In this document: positions 37,569-46,546 of the stretch, piece after piece
Position numbering within the stretch: the stretch's first letter is position 1
Layout: every line of letters begins with the position of its first letter
From: Pseudomonas prosekii
GTDB taxonomy: Bacteria; Pseudomonadota; Gammaproteobacteria; Pseudomonadales; Pseudomonadaceae
DNA length: 64,000 nt
Direction: 5' to 3'
Assembly: GCF_900105155.1 (NCBI RefSeq)
Contig: NZ_LT629762.1
Coordinates: forward strand, 3,263,001-3,327,000
Position numbers and translations under genes: made by a program
The notes under the pieces: model-generated
What the model was told of the DNA's origin: nothing
Seen by the model: the letters and a program-made list of their open reading frames with translations, nothing else
Database searches by the model: none

Positions 37569-38415
37569 TCTCCTCCAGCCATCCCTGCAAAGACGCAGCT
37601 TCGTAGAACTCGGCGCCCGGCAACGGGCGAAAGCCTTGCTCGACGCCGGGACCTTTCGCGAATTGCTCGACCCTTTTCAACGAGTCATGTCGCCATGGCT
37701 GTCGCGCCAGGGCGTGGTGCCGCAAGCCGACGACGGCGTGGTGATCGCCAAGGGCAGCATCGGTGGATTGCCGGTGGTGATCGCCGCGATTGAAGGCGCG
37801 TTTCAGGGCGGCAGCCTCGGCGAAGTCGGCGGCGCGAAGATCGCCGGTGCGCTGGAACTGGCCGCCGAAGACAACCGCAAAGGCATTCCAACCCGCGCCG
37901 TGCTGTTGCTGGAAACCGGCGGCGTGCGGTTGCAGGAAGCCAATCTCGGGCTCGCGGCGATTGCCGATATTCACGCAGCGATTGTCGATCTGCGCCAGTA
38001 CCAACCCGTGATTGGCGTGGTGGCCGGCAGTGTCGGTTGTTTTGGCGGGATGTCGATTGCGGCCGGGTTGTGCAGTTATCTGCTGGTGACCCAAGAAGCG
38101 CGGCTTGGCTTGAATGGTCCGCAGGTGATCGAGCAGGAAGCGGGTCTTGAGGAATACGACTCGCGGGATCGTCCGTTTATCTGGAGCCTGACCGGTGGCG
38201 AGCAGCGGTTTGCCAGTGGTTTGGCGGATCGTTATGTCGCCGATGATGTGGCGCAGATTCAGCAGCAGGTCAGTGATTTGCTCAAGCAAGGTTTGCCGGC
38301 GCAGCAACGTAGCCAGCAATCCGCACTGTTTCTGCAGCGTTTGGCGCGGCTGGATGCTGAACCGCAAATCGAACCTTCAGTGGTTCGCGATCTGTATCAA
38401 GGAGAGCGCTCATGA
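37561..38415 (+). CDS. mdcD: Malonate decarboxylase beta subunit MdcD
   Basis: One of the two carboxyltransferase-like subunits that decarboxylate malonyl-S-MdcC. ATG 37561 gives 284 aa starting MTDLLQPSLQ. The crotonase-fold region includes GGVRLQEANLGLAAIADI and GSVGCFGGMSIAAGL (oxyanion loop). It ends with an ATGA overlap with mdcE. It is expected to pair with MdcE. Confidence 0.95.
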   Translation: MTDLLQPSLQRRSFVELGARQRAKALLDAGTFRELLDPFQRVMSPWLSRQGVVPQADDGVVIAKGSIGGLPVVIAAIEGAFQGGSLGEVGGAKIAGALELAAEDNRKGIPTRAVLLLETGGVRLQEANLGLAAIADIHAAIVDLRQYQPVIGVVAGSVGCFGGMSIAAGLCSYLLVTQEARLGLNGPQVIEQEAGLEEYDSRDRPFIWSLTGGEQRFASGLADRYVADDVAQIQQQVSDLLKQGLPAQQRSQQSALFLQRLARLDAEPQIEPSVVRDLYQGERS

Positions 38416-39200
38416 GAGGTTTGAACTGGTTCAATGCTTTGAGCAGCGGCGCCAAACCTGTTGAAGGTTTGCCCGCCTCGCTGAAAGTCGCCGACGGTGT
38501 TTTGGGCGACCAAACCGTGCGATTTATCGCTGTGGTGACCGATCCCGACAACCGCTTCGCCCGTGCGCGCAATGGCGAGGTTGGATTGCTTGAAGGTTGG
38601 GGTTTGGCCAAAGCCGTGGAGGAAGTTATTGCGGCCGACAGTGACAAATCGCAGAAGCGCGCTTTGATCGCCATCGTCGACGTACCAAGCCAAGCCTACG
38701 GTCGCCGCGAAGAAGCCCTCGGTATTCACCAAGCCTTGGCCGGTGCCGCAGACAGTTACGCGCGCGCTCGATTGGCCGGCCATGCCGTGATCGGTCTGCT
38801 GGTCGGCAAGGCAATGTCCGGCGCATTTCTCGCCCACGGTTATCAAGCCAACCGGCTGATTGCGCTGCGCGATCCGGGCGTCATGGTCCACGCGATGGGC
38901 AAGGCTTCGGCAGCGCGGGTGACCTTGCGCAGTGTCGAGGAACTCGAAGCGCTGGCCGCCAGCGTGCCGCCGATGGCCTATGACATTGAAAGTTACGCCA
39001 GCCTCGGTTTGCTCTGGGAAACCTTGTCAGTGGAGCAGATTGAACAGCCGACGGCGCAGGATGTGTCGCGCGTGAGCGAATGCCTCGGTCAAGCGATGGC
39101 CGATGTCGCCGCGAAGGGCTGCGACCTCAGCAGCCGCCTCGGCGCCAGCAACCGCGCGGCGTCGAGCCAGGTTCGCGAATTGCTGAGAGCGCAGTGGTGA
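38412..39200 (+). CDS. mdcE: Malonate decarboxylase gamma subunit MdcE
   Basis: Second carboxyltransferase-like subunit, partner of MdcD in decarboxylation. The 262 aa carry the crotonase-type segment GHAVIGLLVGKAMSGAFLAHGYQANRL. Start ATG overlaps the mdcD stop (ATGA), and the stop overlaps the mdcG GTG start (GTGA), so the order D-E-G is tightly coupled. Confidence 0.95.
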   Translation: MRGLNWFNALSSGAKPVEGLPASLKVADGVLGDQTVRFIAVVTDPDNRFARARNGEVGLLEGWGLAKAVEEVIAADSDKSQKRALIAIVDVPSQAYGRREEALGIHQALAGAADSYARARLAGHAVIGLLVGKAMSGAFLAHGYQANRLIALRDPGVMVHAMGKASAARVTLRSVEELEALAASVPPMAYDIESYASLGLLWETLSVEQIEQPTAQDVSRVSECLGQAMADVAAKGCDLSSRLGASNRAASSQVRELLRAQW

Positions 39201-39814
39201 AGACGTTTCTGGCGCATGACTTGCTCTGGGGCATGACCCCGCAGCAGTTGCCTGCGGACGCGCCGGCGTGGGTGAGCGAAGCGCTCAGTGCCAGTCATCC
39301 GGTGGTGGTTCGGCGAGCGTTGAGCGCGCCGGGTCAGATCGCGGTCGGCGTGCGCGGGCCGTTGCGTGAGCAGCGTTTTGCCACGCTGATGGCGGTCGAA
39401 GCGATTCAGCGTCGGGTCAAACCGGAAGACCTCTGCCACGTTCTGGTTGATCGGGATTTGCCGGCGTTACGTGCACTGAATCAGCTGCGGCCGATGCTCG
39501 ATGGCTGTGGTTTTGTCTGGGGCATCAGCGGCAGCGCCGGGTTTGAGTTGGCCAGCGGTGTTCAAGCGCTGCATGAGCGCAGCGATCTCGATCTGATTCT
39601 GCGTACGCCGCAACCCTTGAGCCGTGCCCAGGCTCGGGCGCTACTGAAGATTATCGACAACGCAGCCTGCCAGGTTGACCTGCAATTGCAGACACCTTGC
39701 GGCGCCGTCGCCCTGCGCGAATGGGCCGGGCCAGCGCGCCGGGTCCTGTTGAAAAACGCTCATCAGGCCTGTCTGGTGATGGATCCGTGGCACCCGCAGG
39801 AGCAAGCGGCGTGA
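39197..39814 (+). CDS. mdcG: Phosphoribosyl-dephospho-CoA transferase MdcG
   Basis: Attaches the prosthetic group made by MdcB to Ser25 of MdcC. The GTG at 39197 overlaps the mdcE stop by four bases and gives 205 aa beginning MKTFLAHDLLW. The Asp pair in the nucleotidyltransferase-type region (HERSDLDLILR) is probably catalytic, and the preceding GISGSAGFELASG loop fits the same fold. It ends by overlapping the mdcH GTG (GTGA). Confidence 0.93.
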   Translation: MKTFLAHDLLWGMTPQQLPADAPAWVSEALSASHPVVVRRALSAPGQIAVGVRGPLREQRFATLMAVEAIQRRVKPEDLCHVLVDRDLPALRALNQLRPMLDGCGFVWGISGSAGFELASGVQALHERSDLDLILRTPQPLSRAQARALLKIIDNAACQVDLQLQTPCGAVALREWAGPARRVLLKNAHQACLVMDPWHPQEQAA

Positions 39815-40722
39815 GCAGTTTGCTGGTGTTCCCCGGTCAGGGCGCGCAGCAGCCGGGCATGCTCCATCGGTTGCCTCGGGAAACGCTCGACGAGGCGAGT
39901 GAAGTGCTCGGCGAAGACGTCTTGCTGCTCGATTCTGCCGACGCGTTGCGATCGACCAGAGCGGTTCAACTGTGCCTGCTGATCGCTGGTGTCGCGGCTT
40001 CACGGCAACTGGCGATGGCCGCAGAGTATGTCGCCGGGCTGTCCATCGGCGCCTATCCGGCAGCGGTGGTCGCCGGTGCTTTGCGCTTCAGCGACGCGCT
40101 GCATCTGGTCAGCCTGCGCGGCGAGCTGATGCAGCAGGCTTATCCACAGGGCTACGGCATGACCGCGATTATCGGCCTGGATTTATCCACCGTCGAAACG
40201 CTGCTGGCGCAGGTTCACAGCAAAGAAACGCCGGTGTATCTGGCCAATATCAACGCCGATAACCAAGTGGTGATTGCCGGCAGCGATGAAGCGATGAACG
40301 CCGTGGCGCAGTTGGCCAGACAACGCGGCGCAGGCCTGGCTAAACGCTTGGCCGTCAGCGTGCCGTCGCACTGCCCGCTGCTGGATGCGCCGGCGCAAAC
40401 CCTTGCCGAAGCCTTCGCCAAGGTACGTTTGCAAACCCCGGCGACAGGCTACCTGAGCGGCAGCCGCGCCCGGCCGATCAGCAATGTTGAAGCCTTGCGC
40501 GACGACCTCGCGTTCAACATGTGTCGCGTCGTCGATTGGCGTGGCACGGTGCAAAGCGCTTACGAGCGCGGCGTGCGGCTGCAGATCGAACTGCCGCCCG
40601 GCGCCGTGCTGACCGGGCTGGCGCGCCGGGTGTTCGAGCAGGGCAGCGTGATCGCCTTCGACGGTGCGCGGCTCGACACCTTGCAAGCGCTGTTGCGTGA
40701 GGAGGGAACCCGCCAACTCTAG
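39811..40722 (+). CDS. mdcH: Malonyl-CoA:MdcC malonyltransferase MdcH
   Basis: FabD-like transacylase that primes the carrier protein with malonate for the first turnover. The start is GTG 39811 and the product 303 aa, starting SSLLVFPGQGAQQPGM. The nucleophile serine is in AGLSIGAYPAAV (variant of GHSxG), with catalytic His in SVPSHCPLLD. It ends the enzyme part of the operon; madL follows after 66 bases. Confidence 0.94.
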   Translation: MSSLLVFPGQGAQQPGMLHRLPRETLDEASEVLGEDVLLLDSADALRSTRAVQLCLLIAGVAASRQLAMAAEYVAGLSIGAYPAAVVAGALRFSDALHLVSLRGELMQQAYPQGYGMTAIIGLDLSTVETLLAQVHSKETPVYLANINADNQVVIAGSDEAMNAVAQLARQRGAGLAKRLAVSVPSHCPLLDAPAQTLAEAFAKVRLQTPATGYLSGSRARPISNVEALRDDLAFNMCRVVDWRGTVQSAYERGVRLQIELPPGAVLTGLARRVFEQGSVIAFDGARLDTLQALLREEGTRQL

Positions 40723-40788
40723 ATCACCCGACTCAGGCTTCGAACAACAAAAACAACATTCGACGACGCAACTTGAGGAACTACAACA

Positions 40789-41205
40789 ATGATTATTTAC
40801 GGTGTGGCGCTGTTGGCGATCTGTACGCTGGCAGGGGTGATCATGGGTGACGCGCTGGGCGTGTTGCTGGGCGTGAAGTCCAACGTCGGTGGGGTCGGGA
40901 TCGCGATGATCCTGTTGATCTGCGCGCGGCTGTGGATGCAGAAGCGCGGCGGCATGACCAAGGATTGCGAGATGGGCGTCGGCTTCTGGGGCGCAATGTA
41001 CATTCCGGTGGTGGTGGCGATGGCGGCGCAGCAAAACGTCGTCACTGCGCTGCACGGCGGCCCGGTGGCGGTGCTGGCGGCGATCGCTTCGGTGGTGATT
41101 TGCGGCGGCACGATTGCGCTGATCAGCCGCACGCACAAGGGCGAACCGTTGCCCGACGAACCGCAGGAAATCTCCCCGGTTGGCACGCCGGTAGGGGGGC
41201 GCTGA
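40789..41205 (+). CDS. madL: Malonate transporter subunit MadL
   Basis: Small subunit of the two-part MadLM malonate carrier of the inner membrane. The 138 aa have about four hydrophobic helices and a polar tail. The N-terminal sequence with GDALGVLLGVKSNVGGVGIA is typical. GAGG lies 10 to 14 bases upstream of the ATG. One base separates it from madM. Confidence 0.95.
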   Translation: MIIYGVALLAICTLAGVIMGDALGVLLGVKSNVGGVGIAMILLICARLWMQKRGGMTKDCEMGVGFWGAMYIPVVVAMAAQQNVVTALHGGPVAVLAAIASVVICGGTIALISRTHKGEPLPDEPQEISPVGTPVGGR

Positions 41206-41206
41206 T

Positions 41207-41971
41207 ATGTGGGATCTCATCGAGAAAGGCCTGGAACATAACGGTCTGGTCACGGCGTTCGCGTTTGTCGGCGTGATCATGTGGGTGTCGGTGGTGTTGT
41301 CGAAACGCCTGACGTTCGGGCGGATTCACGGCTCGGCGATTGCCATTGTCATCGGCCTGGTGCTGGCGTGGGTCGGCGGCACCATGACCGGCGGGCAAAA
41401 AGGCCTGGCGGACCTGACGCTGTTCTCCGGCATCGGTTTGATGGGCGGCGCGATGCTGCGCGACTTTGCGATTGTCGCGACGGCGTTCGAGGTGCAGGCC
41501 ACCGAGGCGAAGAAGGCTGGAATGATCGGGGTGATTGCGCTGCTGCTGGGCACGATCCTGCCGTTTATTGTCGGCGCGAGCATTGCCTGGGCGTTCGGCT
41601 ATCGCGATGCGGTGAGCATGACCACCATCGGCGCGGGCGCGGTGACTTACATCGTCGGGCCAGTGACCGGGGCGGCGATTGGCGCGAGTTCGGATGTGGT
41701 GGCGTTGTCGATTGCCACCGGGTTGATCAAGGCGATTCTGGTGATGGTCGGCACGCCGATGGCGGCGAAATGGATGGGCTTGGACAACCCGCGCTCGGCG
41801 ATGGTCTTCGGCGGCTTGGCCGGAACCGTGAGCGGCGTGACGGCGGGGCTGGCGGCGACGGATCGGCGGTTGGTGCCTTATGGGGCGTTGACCGCGACGT
41901 TCCATACCGGGCTTGGGTGTTTGTTGGGGCCTTCGTTGTTGTACTTCATTGTTCGCGGGATTGTGGGGTAG
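41207..41971 (+). CDS. madM: Malonate transporter subunit MadM
   Basis: Large subunit of the malonate carrier, 254 aa with about eight membrane helices, rich in Gly, Ala and Val. The N-terminus MWDLIEKGLEHNGLVTAFAF and the motif GGAMLRDFAIVATAFE are family features. It is the last gene on this strand before a composite repeat, with mdcR facing it on the other strand. Confidence 0.95.
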   Translation: MWDLIEKGLEHNGLVTAFAFVGVIMWVSVVLSKRLTFGRIHGSAIAIVIGLVLAWVGGTMTGGQKGLADLTLFSGIGLMGGAMLRDFAIVATAFEVQATEAKKAGMIGVIALLLGTILPFIVGASIAWAFGYRDAVSMTTIGAGAVTYIVGPVTGAAIGASSDVVALSIATGLIKAILVMVGTPMAAKWMGLDNPRSAMVFGGLAGTVSGVTAGLAATDRRLVPYGALTATFHTGLGCLLGPSLLYFIVRGIVG

Positions 41972-41981
41972 GGCTCAAGAT

Positions 41982-42189
41982 CCACCCCTCACCCTAACCC
42001 TCTCCCCAGGGGGGCGAGGGGACTGACCGAGTTGTTCTTTCGAGCTACATCGACCTGAAATATCGCGCCGAACTCAGGTTTTGAAAAGCAGATCCATTGC
42101 GATTAAAAGTTGAACTCAGGTTTGAAAAGCCCCGTATCGGCTCCCTTTCCCCCTCTCCCCTCTGGGGAGAGGGCTGGGGTGAGGGGTGG
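41982..42189. repeat. Composite MITE-like repeat (copy 3)
   Basis: The ends CCACCCCTCACCCTAACCCT and AGAGGGCTGGGGTGAGGGGT are inverted repeats. The inner part carries GACCGAGTTGTTCTTTCGAG and ACATCGACCTGAAATATCGC as in copy 1, plus a short duplicated GAACTCAGGTTTTGAAAAGC unit. It sits between the convergent genes madM and mdcR. Confidence 0.8.
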
Positions 42190-42196
42190 TTCTCAG

Positions 42197-43117
42197 TCAT
42201 ACCACCACATTCCGATTGGCGTACATCCGACACTCCGCCAGCAGCGCTAATAAATTCGGATCACGCTCCTTGGCTTTCAGAAACACCACGCCAATGTGCT
42301 GCTGCAATCGGTACTTTTCCTGCAGCGGAATCAGCTTCACCCGGTTTTCGTACACCGCCGCAATCCGCCCCGGCAGCAGCGCATAACCGACGCCCGAGCT
42401 GACCATGCTCAGCAGGGTGAAGATGTCGTTGACCTGCATCGCCACTTTTGGCTCGAACCCCGCCTGCTTGAACACCCGAATCCCGTCCTGATGCGTGGCG
42501 AAGCCTTGCGTCAGCGTAATGAATGTCTCGTCGCGCACTTCCGCGAGGTCGACTTCGGCGCGCTGGGCGAACTTCGAGTCTGCCGGCGTAGCGAGGAAGA
42601 TGTCGTCGGAGAACAGCGCAATATGCTCGCAGTCGGCGTCGTGGATGCTGTCGTCCAGCGACACCAGAATCGCGTCGACTTCCATGTTTTTCAGCTTGTA
42701 CAACAGGTCGATATTGGAGCCGAGGATCAGGTCGATATTCAGTTCGCTGCGGCGGATCTTCAGGCCCATGATCAGCTGCGGCACGGTCTTCACCGTCAGC
42801 GAATACAGCGAGCCAAGCTTGAAACGTTCCGCCGAGAACCCGGCCGCTTCGCGGGTCAGGCGCACACTTTCGACGACGTCCTGAATCAGCTTTTGCGCGC
42901 GTTCTTCCAGCACGTAAGCGCTTTCCAGCGGCGTCAGGTTGCGTCCTTCGTGCTTGAACAACGGGCAGCGCAGGGCGCTTTCGAGGGAATGAATCGCGCG
43001 GTGCACGCTGACGTTGCTGGTCTGCAATTCGGCGGCGGCACGGGCCAGGTTGCCGGTGCGCATGAAGGCGAGGAACACCTCGAGTTTTTTCAGGGTCAAC
43101 TCTTCGTCGATCAGCAT
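42197..43117 (-). CDS. mdcR: LysR-type regulator of malonate catabolism (MdcR)
   Basis: A 306 aa LysR-family activator, from ATG 43117 (start MLIDEELTLKKLEVFLAFM). The helix-turn-helix region ARAAAELQTSNVSVHRAIHSLE is at ~24-45, with the effector domain at ~90-295. By position and sequence it should activate mdcABCDEGH-madLM in the presence of malonate. Frames further upstream are open but have no LysR homology. Confidence 0.85.
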   Translation of the reverse strand: MLIDEELTLKKLEVFLAFMRTGNLARAAAELQTSNVSVHRAIHSLESALRCPLFKHEGRNLTPLESAYVLEERAQKLIQDVVESVRLTREAAGFSAERFKLGSLYSLTVKTVPQLIMGLKIRRSELNIDLILGSNIDLLYKLKNMEVDAILVSLDDSIHDADCEHIALFSDDIFLATPADSKFAQRAEVDLAEVRDETFITLTQGFATHQDGIRVFKQAGFEPKVAMQVNDIFTLLSMVSSGVGYALLPGRIAAVYENRVKLIPLQEKYRLQQHIGVVFLKAKERDPNLLALLAECRMYANRNVVV

Positions 43118-43254
43118 GGGCCGGACTCTGGTTCGAATGGTTCGATTGTGCACGATGCAAGTTGCAAGGGGATATGTGTCTTGAAACATTGCGCTTTTAG
43201 TCTCAAGGGCTGAGCCTTGCGCCATGTTGTAGCGAATTTTGAGGTGAGTAACAG

Positions 43255-43872
43255 ATGTATCACGGGGAAAGATTGAACGCCTGGACGCACTTGGTCGGGG
43301 CCGTCGCGGCAGGGATTGGCGCGGTGTGGATGCTGGTGATTGCAAGCATGGACGGCAGTCCGTGGAAGATTGTCAGCGTGGCGATTTACGGATTTACCTT
43401 GATGGTGCTCTACAGCGCCTCGACCGTTTACCACAGCGTGCGCGGGCGCAAGAAAGAGATCATGCAGAAGGTTGATCACTTTTCGATCTACCTGCTGATC
43501 GCCGGCAGCTACACGCCGTTTTGCCTGGTGACGTTGCGCGGGCCGTGGGGCTGGACGTTGTTCGGGATTGTCTGGGGGTTGGCGCTGATCGGGATTTTGC
43601 AGGAGATCAAACCGCGTTCGGAGGCGCGGATTTTGTCGATTGTGATTTACGCGGTGATGGGCTGGATTGTCTTGGTGGCGGTCAAGCCTTTGCTCGCGGC
43701 GCTGGGCGCTACGGGCTTCGCGTGGCTGGCGTCGGGCGGGGTTTTATATACGGTGGGGATTATCTTTTTCGCGCTGGATCACCGGTTGCGGCATGCGCAT
43801 GGGATCTGGCATCTATTTGTGATCGCCGGGAGTGTGCTGCACTTTGTGGCGATATTGTTTTATGTCCTGTAG
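43255..43872 (+). CDS. trhA: Hemolysin III family membrane protein (PAQR, TrhA-like)
   Basis: A 205 aa, seven-helix membrane protein of the PAQR/hemolysin III family, linked to membrane-fluidity homeostasis. Diagnostic residues are in GERLNAWTHLVGAV, VYHSVRG, DHFSIYLLIAGSYTPF and HGIWHLFVIAGSVLHF, where the His and Asp form the metal site. No experimental haemolytic role is implied. It is divergent from mdcR. Confidence 0.92.
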   Translation: MYHGERLNAWTHLVGAVAAGIGAVWMLVIASMDGSPWKIVSVAIYGFTLMVLYSASTVYHSVRGRKKEIMQKVDHFSIYLLIAGSYTPFCLVTLRGPWGWTLFGIVWGLALIGILQEIKPRSEARILSIVIYAVMGWIVLVAVKPLLAALGATGFAWLASGGVLYTVGIIFFALDHRLRHAHGIWHLFVIAGSVLHFVAILFYVL

Positions 43873-43885
43873 GTCAAGGTAAGCC

Positions 43886-43978
43886 CATCGCGGGCAAGCC
43901 TTGCTCCCACAGGTCGGTGGCCGTCGAAAGCTCGGTGGCAACCCTGACCCTGTGGGAGCAAAGCTTGCTCGCGATAGC
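43886..43978. repeat. Inverted REP pair (reverse arrangement)
   Basis: Arms ATCGCGGGCAAGCCTTGCTC and GAGCAAAGCTTGCTCGCGAT lie between trhA and rsmE. Here the GCGGGCAAG end is outermost, as also at 15417 and 48385, whereas the other pairs have GTAGGAG or GTGGGAG outermost. Confidence 0.83.
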
Positions 43979-43981
43979 GGT

Positions 43982-44701
43982 TTAGAAATCCCCCCACAAT
44001 TGCTGGGCAACCGCCAACGCCACCACCGGCGCGGTCTCGGTGCGCAGCACTCGCGGGCCGAGGCGGGCGGCGTGGAAACCGGCACTTTTAGCCTGATCCA
44101 CTTCCGCATCCGACAACCCGCCTTCAGGCCCGATCAGAAACGCCAACGTTGCAGGTTTGGCATGGCTCACCAGCGGTTCCGCGACCGGGTGCAGCACCAG
44201 CTTCAATTCGGCGTCGGTCTGCTTCAACCAATCCGCCAACAACAGCGGCGGATGAATCACCGGCACTGTTGAGCGTCCGCACTGTTCGCACGCGCTGATC
44301 GCCACTTGGCGCCAGTGCAACCGACGTTTGTCGGCGCGTTCGTCCTTGAGGCGGACTTCGCAGCGGTCAGTGAAAATCGGGGTGATTTCAGTCACGCCCA
44401 GCTCGGTGGCTTTCTGGATTGCCCAGTCCATCCGCTCGCCACGGGACAGGCCTTGGCCGAGGTGGATCTGCAGCGGCGATTCGATCTGGCCGCGAAAGCT
44501 CTCATCGATCCGCACCACCACGCGTTTCTTCCCGACGTCCACCAGCGAGCCGCGAAACTCATGGCCCGAGCCGTCAAACAATTGCACCGCATCCCCCTCG
44601 GCCATGCGCAGCACCCGGCTGATGTAATGGGCCTGCGCCTCGGGCAACTCGTGCTCGCCGGTACTCAGGGGGGCGTCGATAAAGAAGCGGGAGAGTCTCA
44701 T
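43982..44701 (-). CDS. rsmE: 16S rRNA m3U1498 methyltransferase RsmE
   Basis: SPOUT-class methyltransferase acting on U1498 of 16S rRNA. ATG 44701 gives 239 aa beginning MRLSRFFID; upstream codons are repeat-derived. The knotted SAM site is FLIGPEGGLSDAEV and LGPRVLRTETAPV. In P. aeruginosa the same gene also lies next to bioA. Confidence 0.96.
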   Translation of the reverse strand: MRLSRFFIDAPLSTGEHELPEAQAHYISRVLRMAEGDAVQLFDGSGHEFRGSLVDVGKKRVVVRIDESFRGQIESPLQIHLGQGLSRGERMDWAIQKATELGVTEITPIFTDRCEVRLKDERADKRRLHWRQVAISACEQCGRSTVPVIHPPLLLADWLKQTDAELKLVLHPVAEPLVSHAKPATLAFLIGPEGGLSDAEVDQAKSAGFHAARLGPRVLRTETAPVVALAVAQQLWGDF

Positions 44702-44753
44702 CTGGGTTCTCTGAAAAATTGGCTCGGAATCGCTTTTGTGGCGGCTGACGATT

Positions 44754-44886
44754 TGTGGCGAGGGGGCTTGCCCCCGTTCGGCTGCGAAGCAATCGCAATC
44801 CATTCAGCACGGTGTAACTGATGTACCGCGTTGAGTGGGGATGGGAGTCCTTCGGCCTCCAACGGGGGCAAGCCCCCTCGCCACAG
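44754..44886. repeat. Inverted repeat of the GCGAGGGGGCTTGCCCCCG class (copy 3)
   Basis: Arms TTGTGGCGAGGGGGCTTGCC and GGCAAGCCCCCTCGCCACAG, with inner segments TTCGGCTGC... and ...TTCGGCCTCC no longer paired well. It lies between rsmE and bioA on the minus strand. Confidence 0.83.
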
Positions 44887-44902
44887 GGTTTTGCGGTGAC
44901 TG

Positions 44903-46309
44903 TCAGCCCGGATCACGGAAGTCCGGGTGAAATTCTTTCGGCACTGACACGCTGACGCTGTCGCGCGTGGCGATGTCGATGCCTTCGCTGGCCACTTCGG
45001 CGAGGAAGTCGATCTGCTCCGGGGTAATCACGTACGGCGGCAGGAAATACACCACGCTGCCCAGCGGCCGCAACAAGGCACCGCGCTCCAGCGCATGCTT
45101 GAACACCTTCAAACCGCGCCGTTCCTGCCACGGATAGGCTTGCTTGGTCGCCTTGTCCTTGACCATCTCGATGGCCAGAACCATGCCGGTCTGCCGCACT
45201 TCGGCGACGTTCGGATGATCGACCAGATGCGCGGTGGACGTCGCCATGCGCTGGGCCAGGACCTTGTTGTTCTCGATGACGTTGTCTTCTTCGAAAATAT
45301 CCAGCGTCGCCAACGCGGCGGCGCACGCCAGCGGGTTGCCAGTGTAGCTGTGGGAATGCAGGAAGGCGCGCAGGGTCGGGTAATCGTCGTAAAACGCGCT
45401 GTAGACGTCGTCGGTGGTCAACACCGCCGCCAACGGCAGATAACCGCCGGTCAACGCTTTCGACAAGCACAGGAAGTCCGGACGGATACCGGCCTGCTCG
45501 CAGGCAAACATGGTCCCGGTGCGGCCAAAACCGACGGCGATTTCATCGTGGATAAGGTGCACGCCATAACGGTCGCACGCCTCGCGCAGCAACTTCAGGT
45601 ACACCGGGTGATACATGCGCATGCCGCCCGCGCCCTGAATCAACGGCTCGAGAATGACCGCGGCCACCGTGTCGTGATTCTCGGCCAAGGTCTGTTCCAT
45701 GGCGACGAACAGGTTGCGCGAGTGTTCTTCCCAGCTCATGCCTTCCGGGCGCAAGTAGCAATCCGGGCTCGGCACTTTGATGGTGTCAATCAGCAGCGCT
45801 TTGTAGGTTTCGGTGAACAACGGCACGTCGCCGACCGCCATCGCCGCCATGGTCTCGCCGTGGTAGCCGTTGGTCAGGGTGACGAAGCGCTTTTTGTTCG
45901 GCTGGCCGCGATTGAGCCAATAGTGAAAGCTCATTTTCAGCGCGACTTCGATGCACGACGAACCGTTATCGGCGTAGAAGCACCGGGTCAGGCCTTCCGG
46001 GGTCATCTTCACCAGACGCTCGGACAGCTCGATGACCGGCTGATGGCTGAAACCGGCGAGGATCACGTGTTCCAGTTGATCGACCTGGTCCTTGATGCGC
46101 TGGTTGATGCGCGGGTTGGCGTGGCCGAACACGTTGACCCACCAGGAACTGACGGCGTCGAGGTAGCGTTTGCCTTCGAAGTCCTCCAGCCAGATGCCTT
46201 CACCGCGCTTGATCGGGATCAGCGGCAGCTGTTCGTGGTCTTTCATCTGGGTGCACGGGTGCCATAAAACGGCCAGATCCCGTTGCATCCACTGATTATT
46301 CAGGCCCAT
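44903..46309 (-). CDS. bioA: Adenosylmethionine-8-amino-7-oxononanoate aminotransferase BioA
   Basis: PLP enzyme of biotin synthesis that converts KAPA to DAPA with SAM as amino donor. The 468 aa belong to the class III aminotransferases. Lys284 in CLSKALTGGYLPL is the PLP lysine, and the entry motif WHPCTQMKDHEQ is typical of BioA. GGAG precedes the ATG by seven bases. The other bio genes are not in this window. Confidence 0.96.
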   Translation of the reverse strand: MGLNNQWMQRDLAVLWHPCTQMKDHEQLPLIPIKRGEGIWLEDFEGKRYLDAVSSWWVNVFGHANPRINQRIKDQVDQLEHVILAGFSHQPVIELSERLVKMTPEGLTRCFYADNGSSCIEVALKMSFHYWLNRGQPNKKRFVTLTNGYHGETMAAMAVGDVPLFTETYKALLIDTIKVPSPDCYLRPEGMSWEEHSRNLFVAMEQTLAENHDTVAAVILEPLIQGAGGMRMYHPVYLKLLREACDRYGVHLIHDEIAVGFGRTGTMFACEQAGIRPDFLCLSKALTGGYLPLAAVLTTDDVYSAFYDDYPTLRAFLHSHSYTGNPLACAAALATLDIFEEDNVIENNKVLAQRMATSTAHLVDHPNVAEVRQTGMVLAIEMVKDKATKQAYPWQERRGLKVFKHALERGALLRPLGSVVYFLPPYVITPEQIDFLAEVASEGIDIATRDSVSVSVPKEFHPDFRDPG

Positions 46310-46546
46310 TTACAGTCTCCTCGAGGCGCTCCGCGACAGGCGCGGACATACAATCGCGCAAGCCTATGCAATGCATCGCGCCGGAACAACCCCGCCCGAG
46401 CAACCCATTGTGTCGATTGAGCTACTTTGTGTGGGGCGATAGACGTCGCTGGCGGCGTTTTGATGGCTGACGTATTCTTCGCGATTCTTTGAGTCGTCTG
46501 ACTCGCAAAACTGATTTTTCCTACGCTTATTTCCGGAGTTCGCTGA

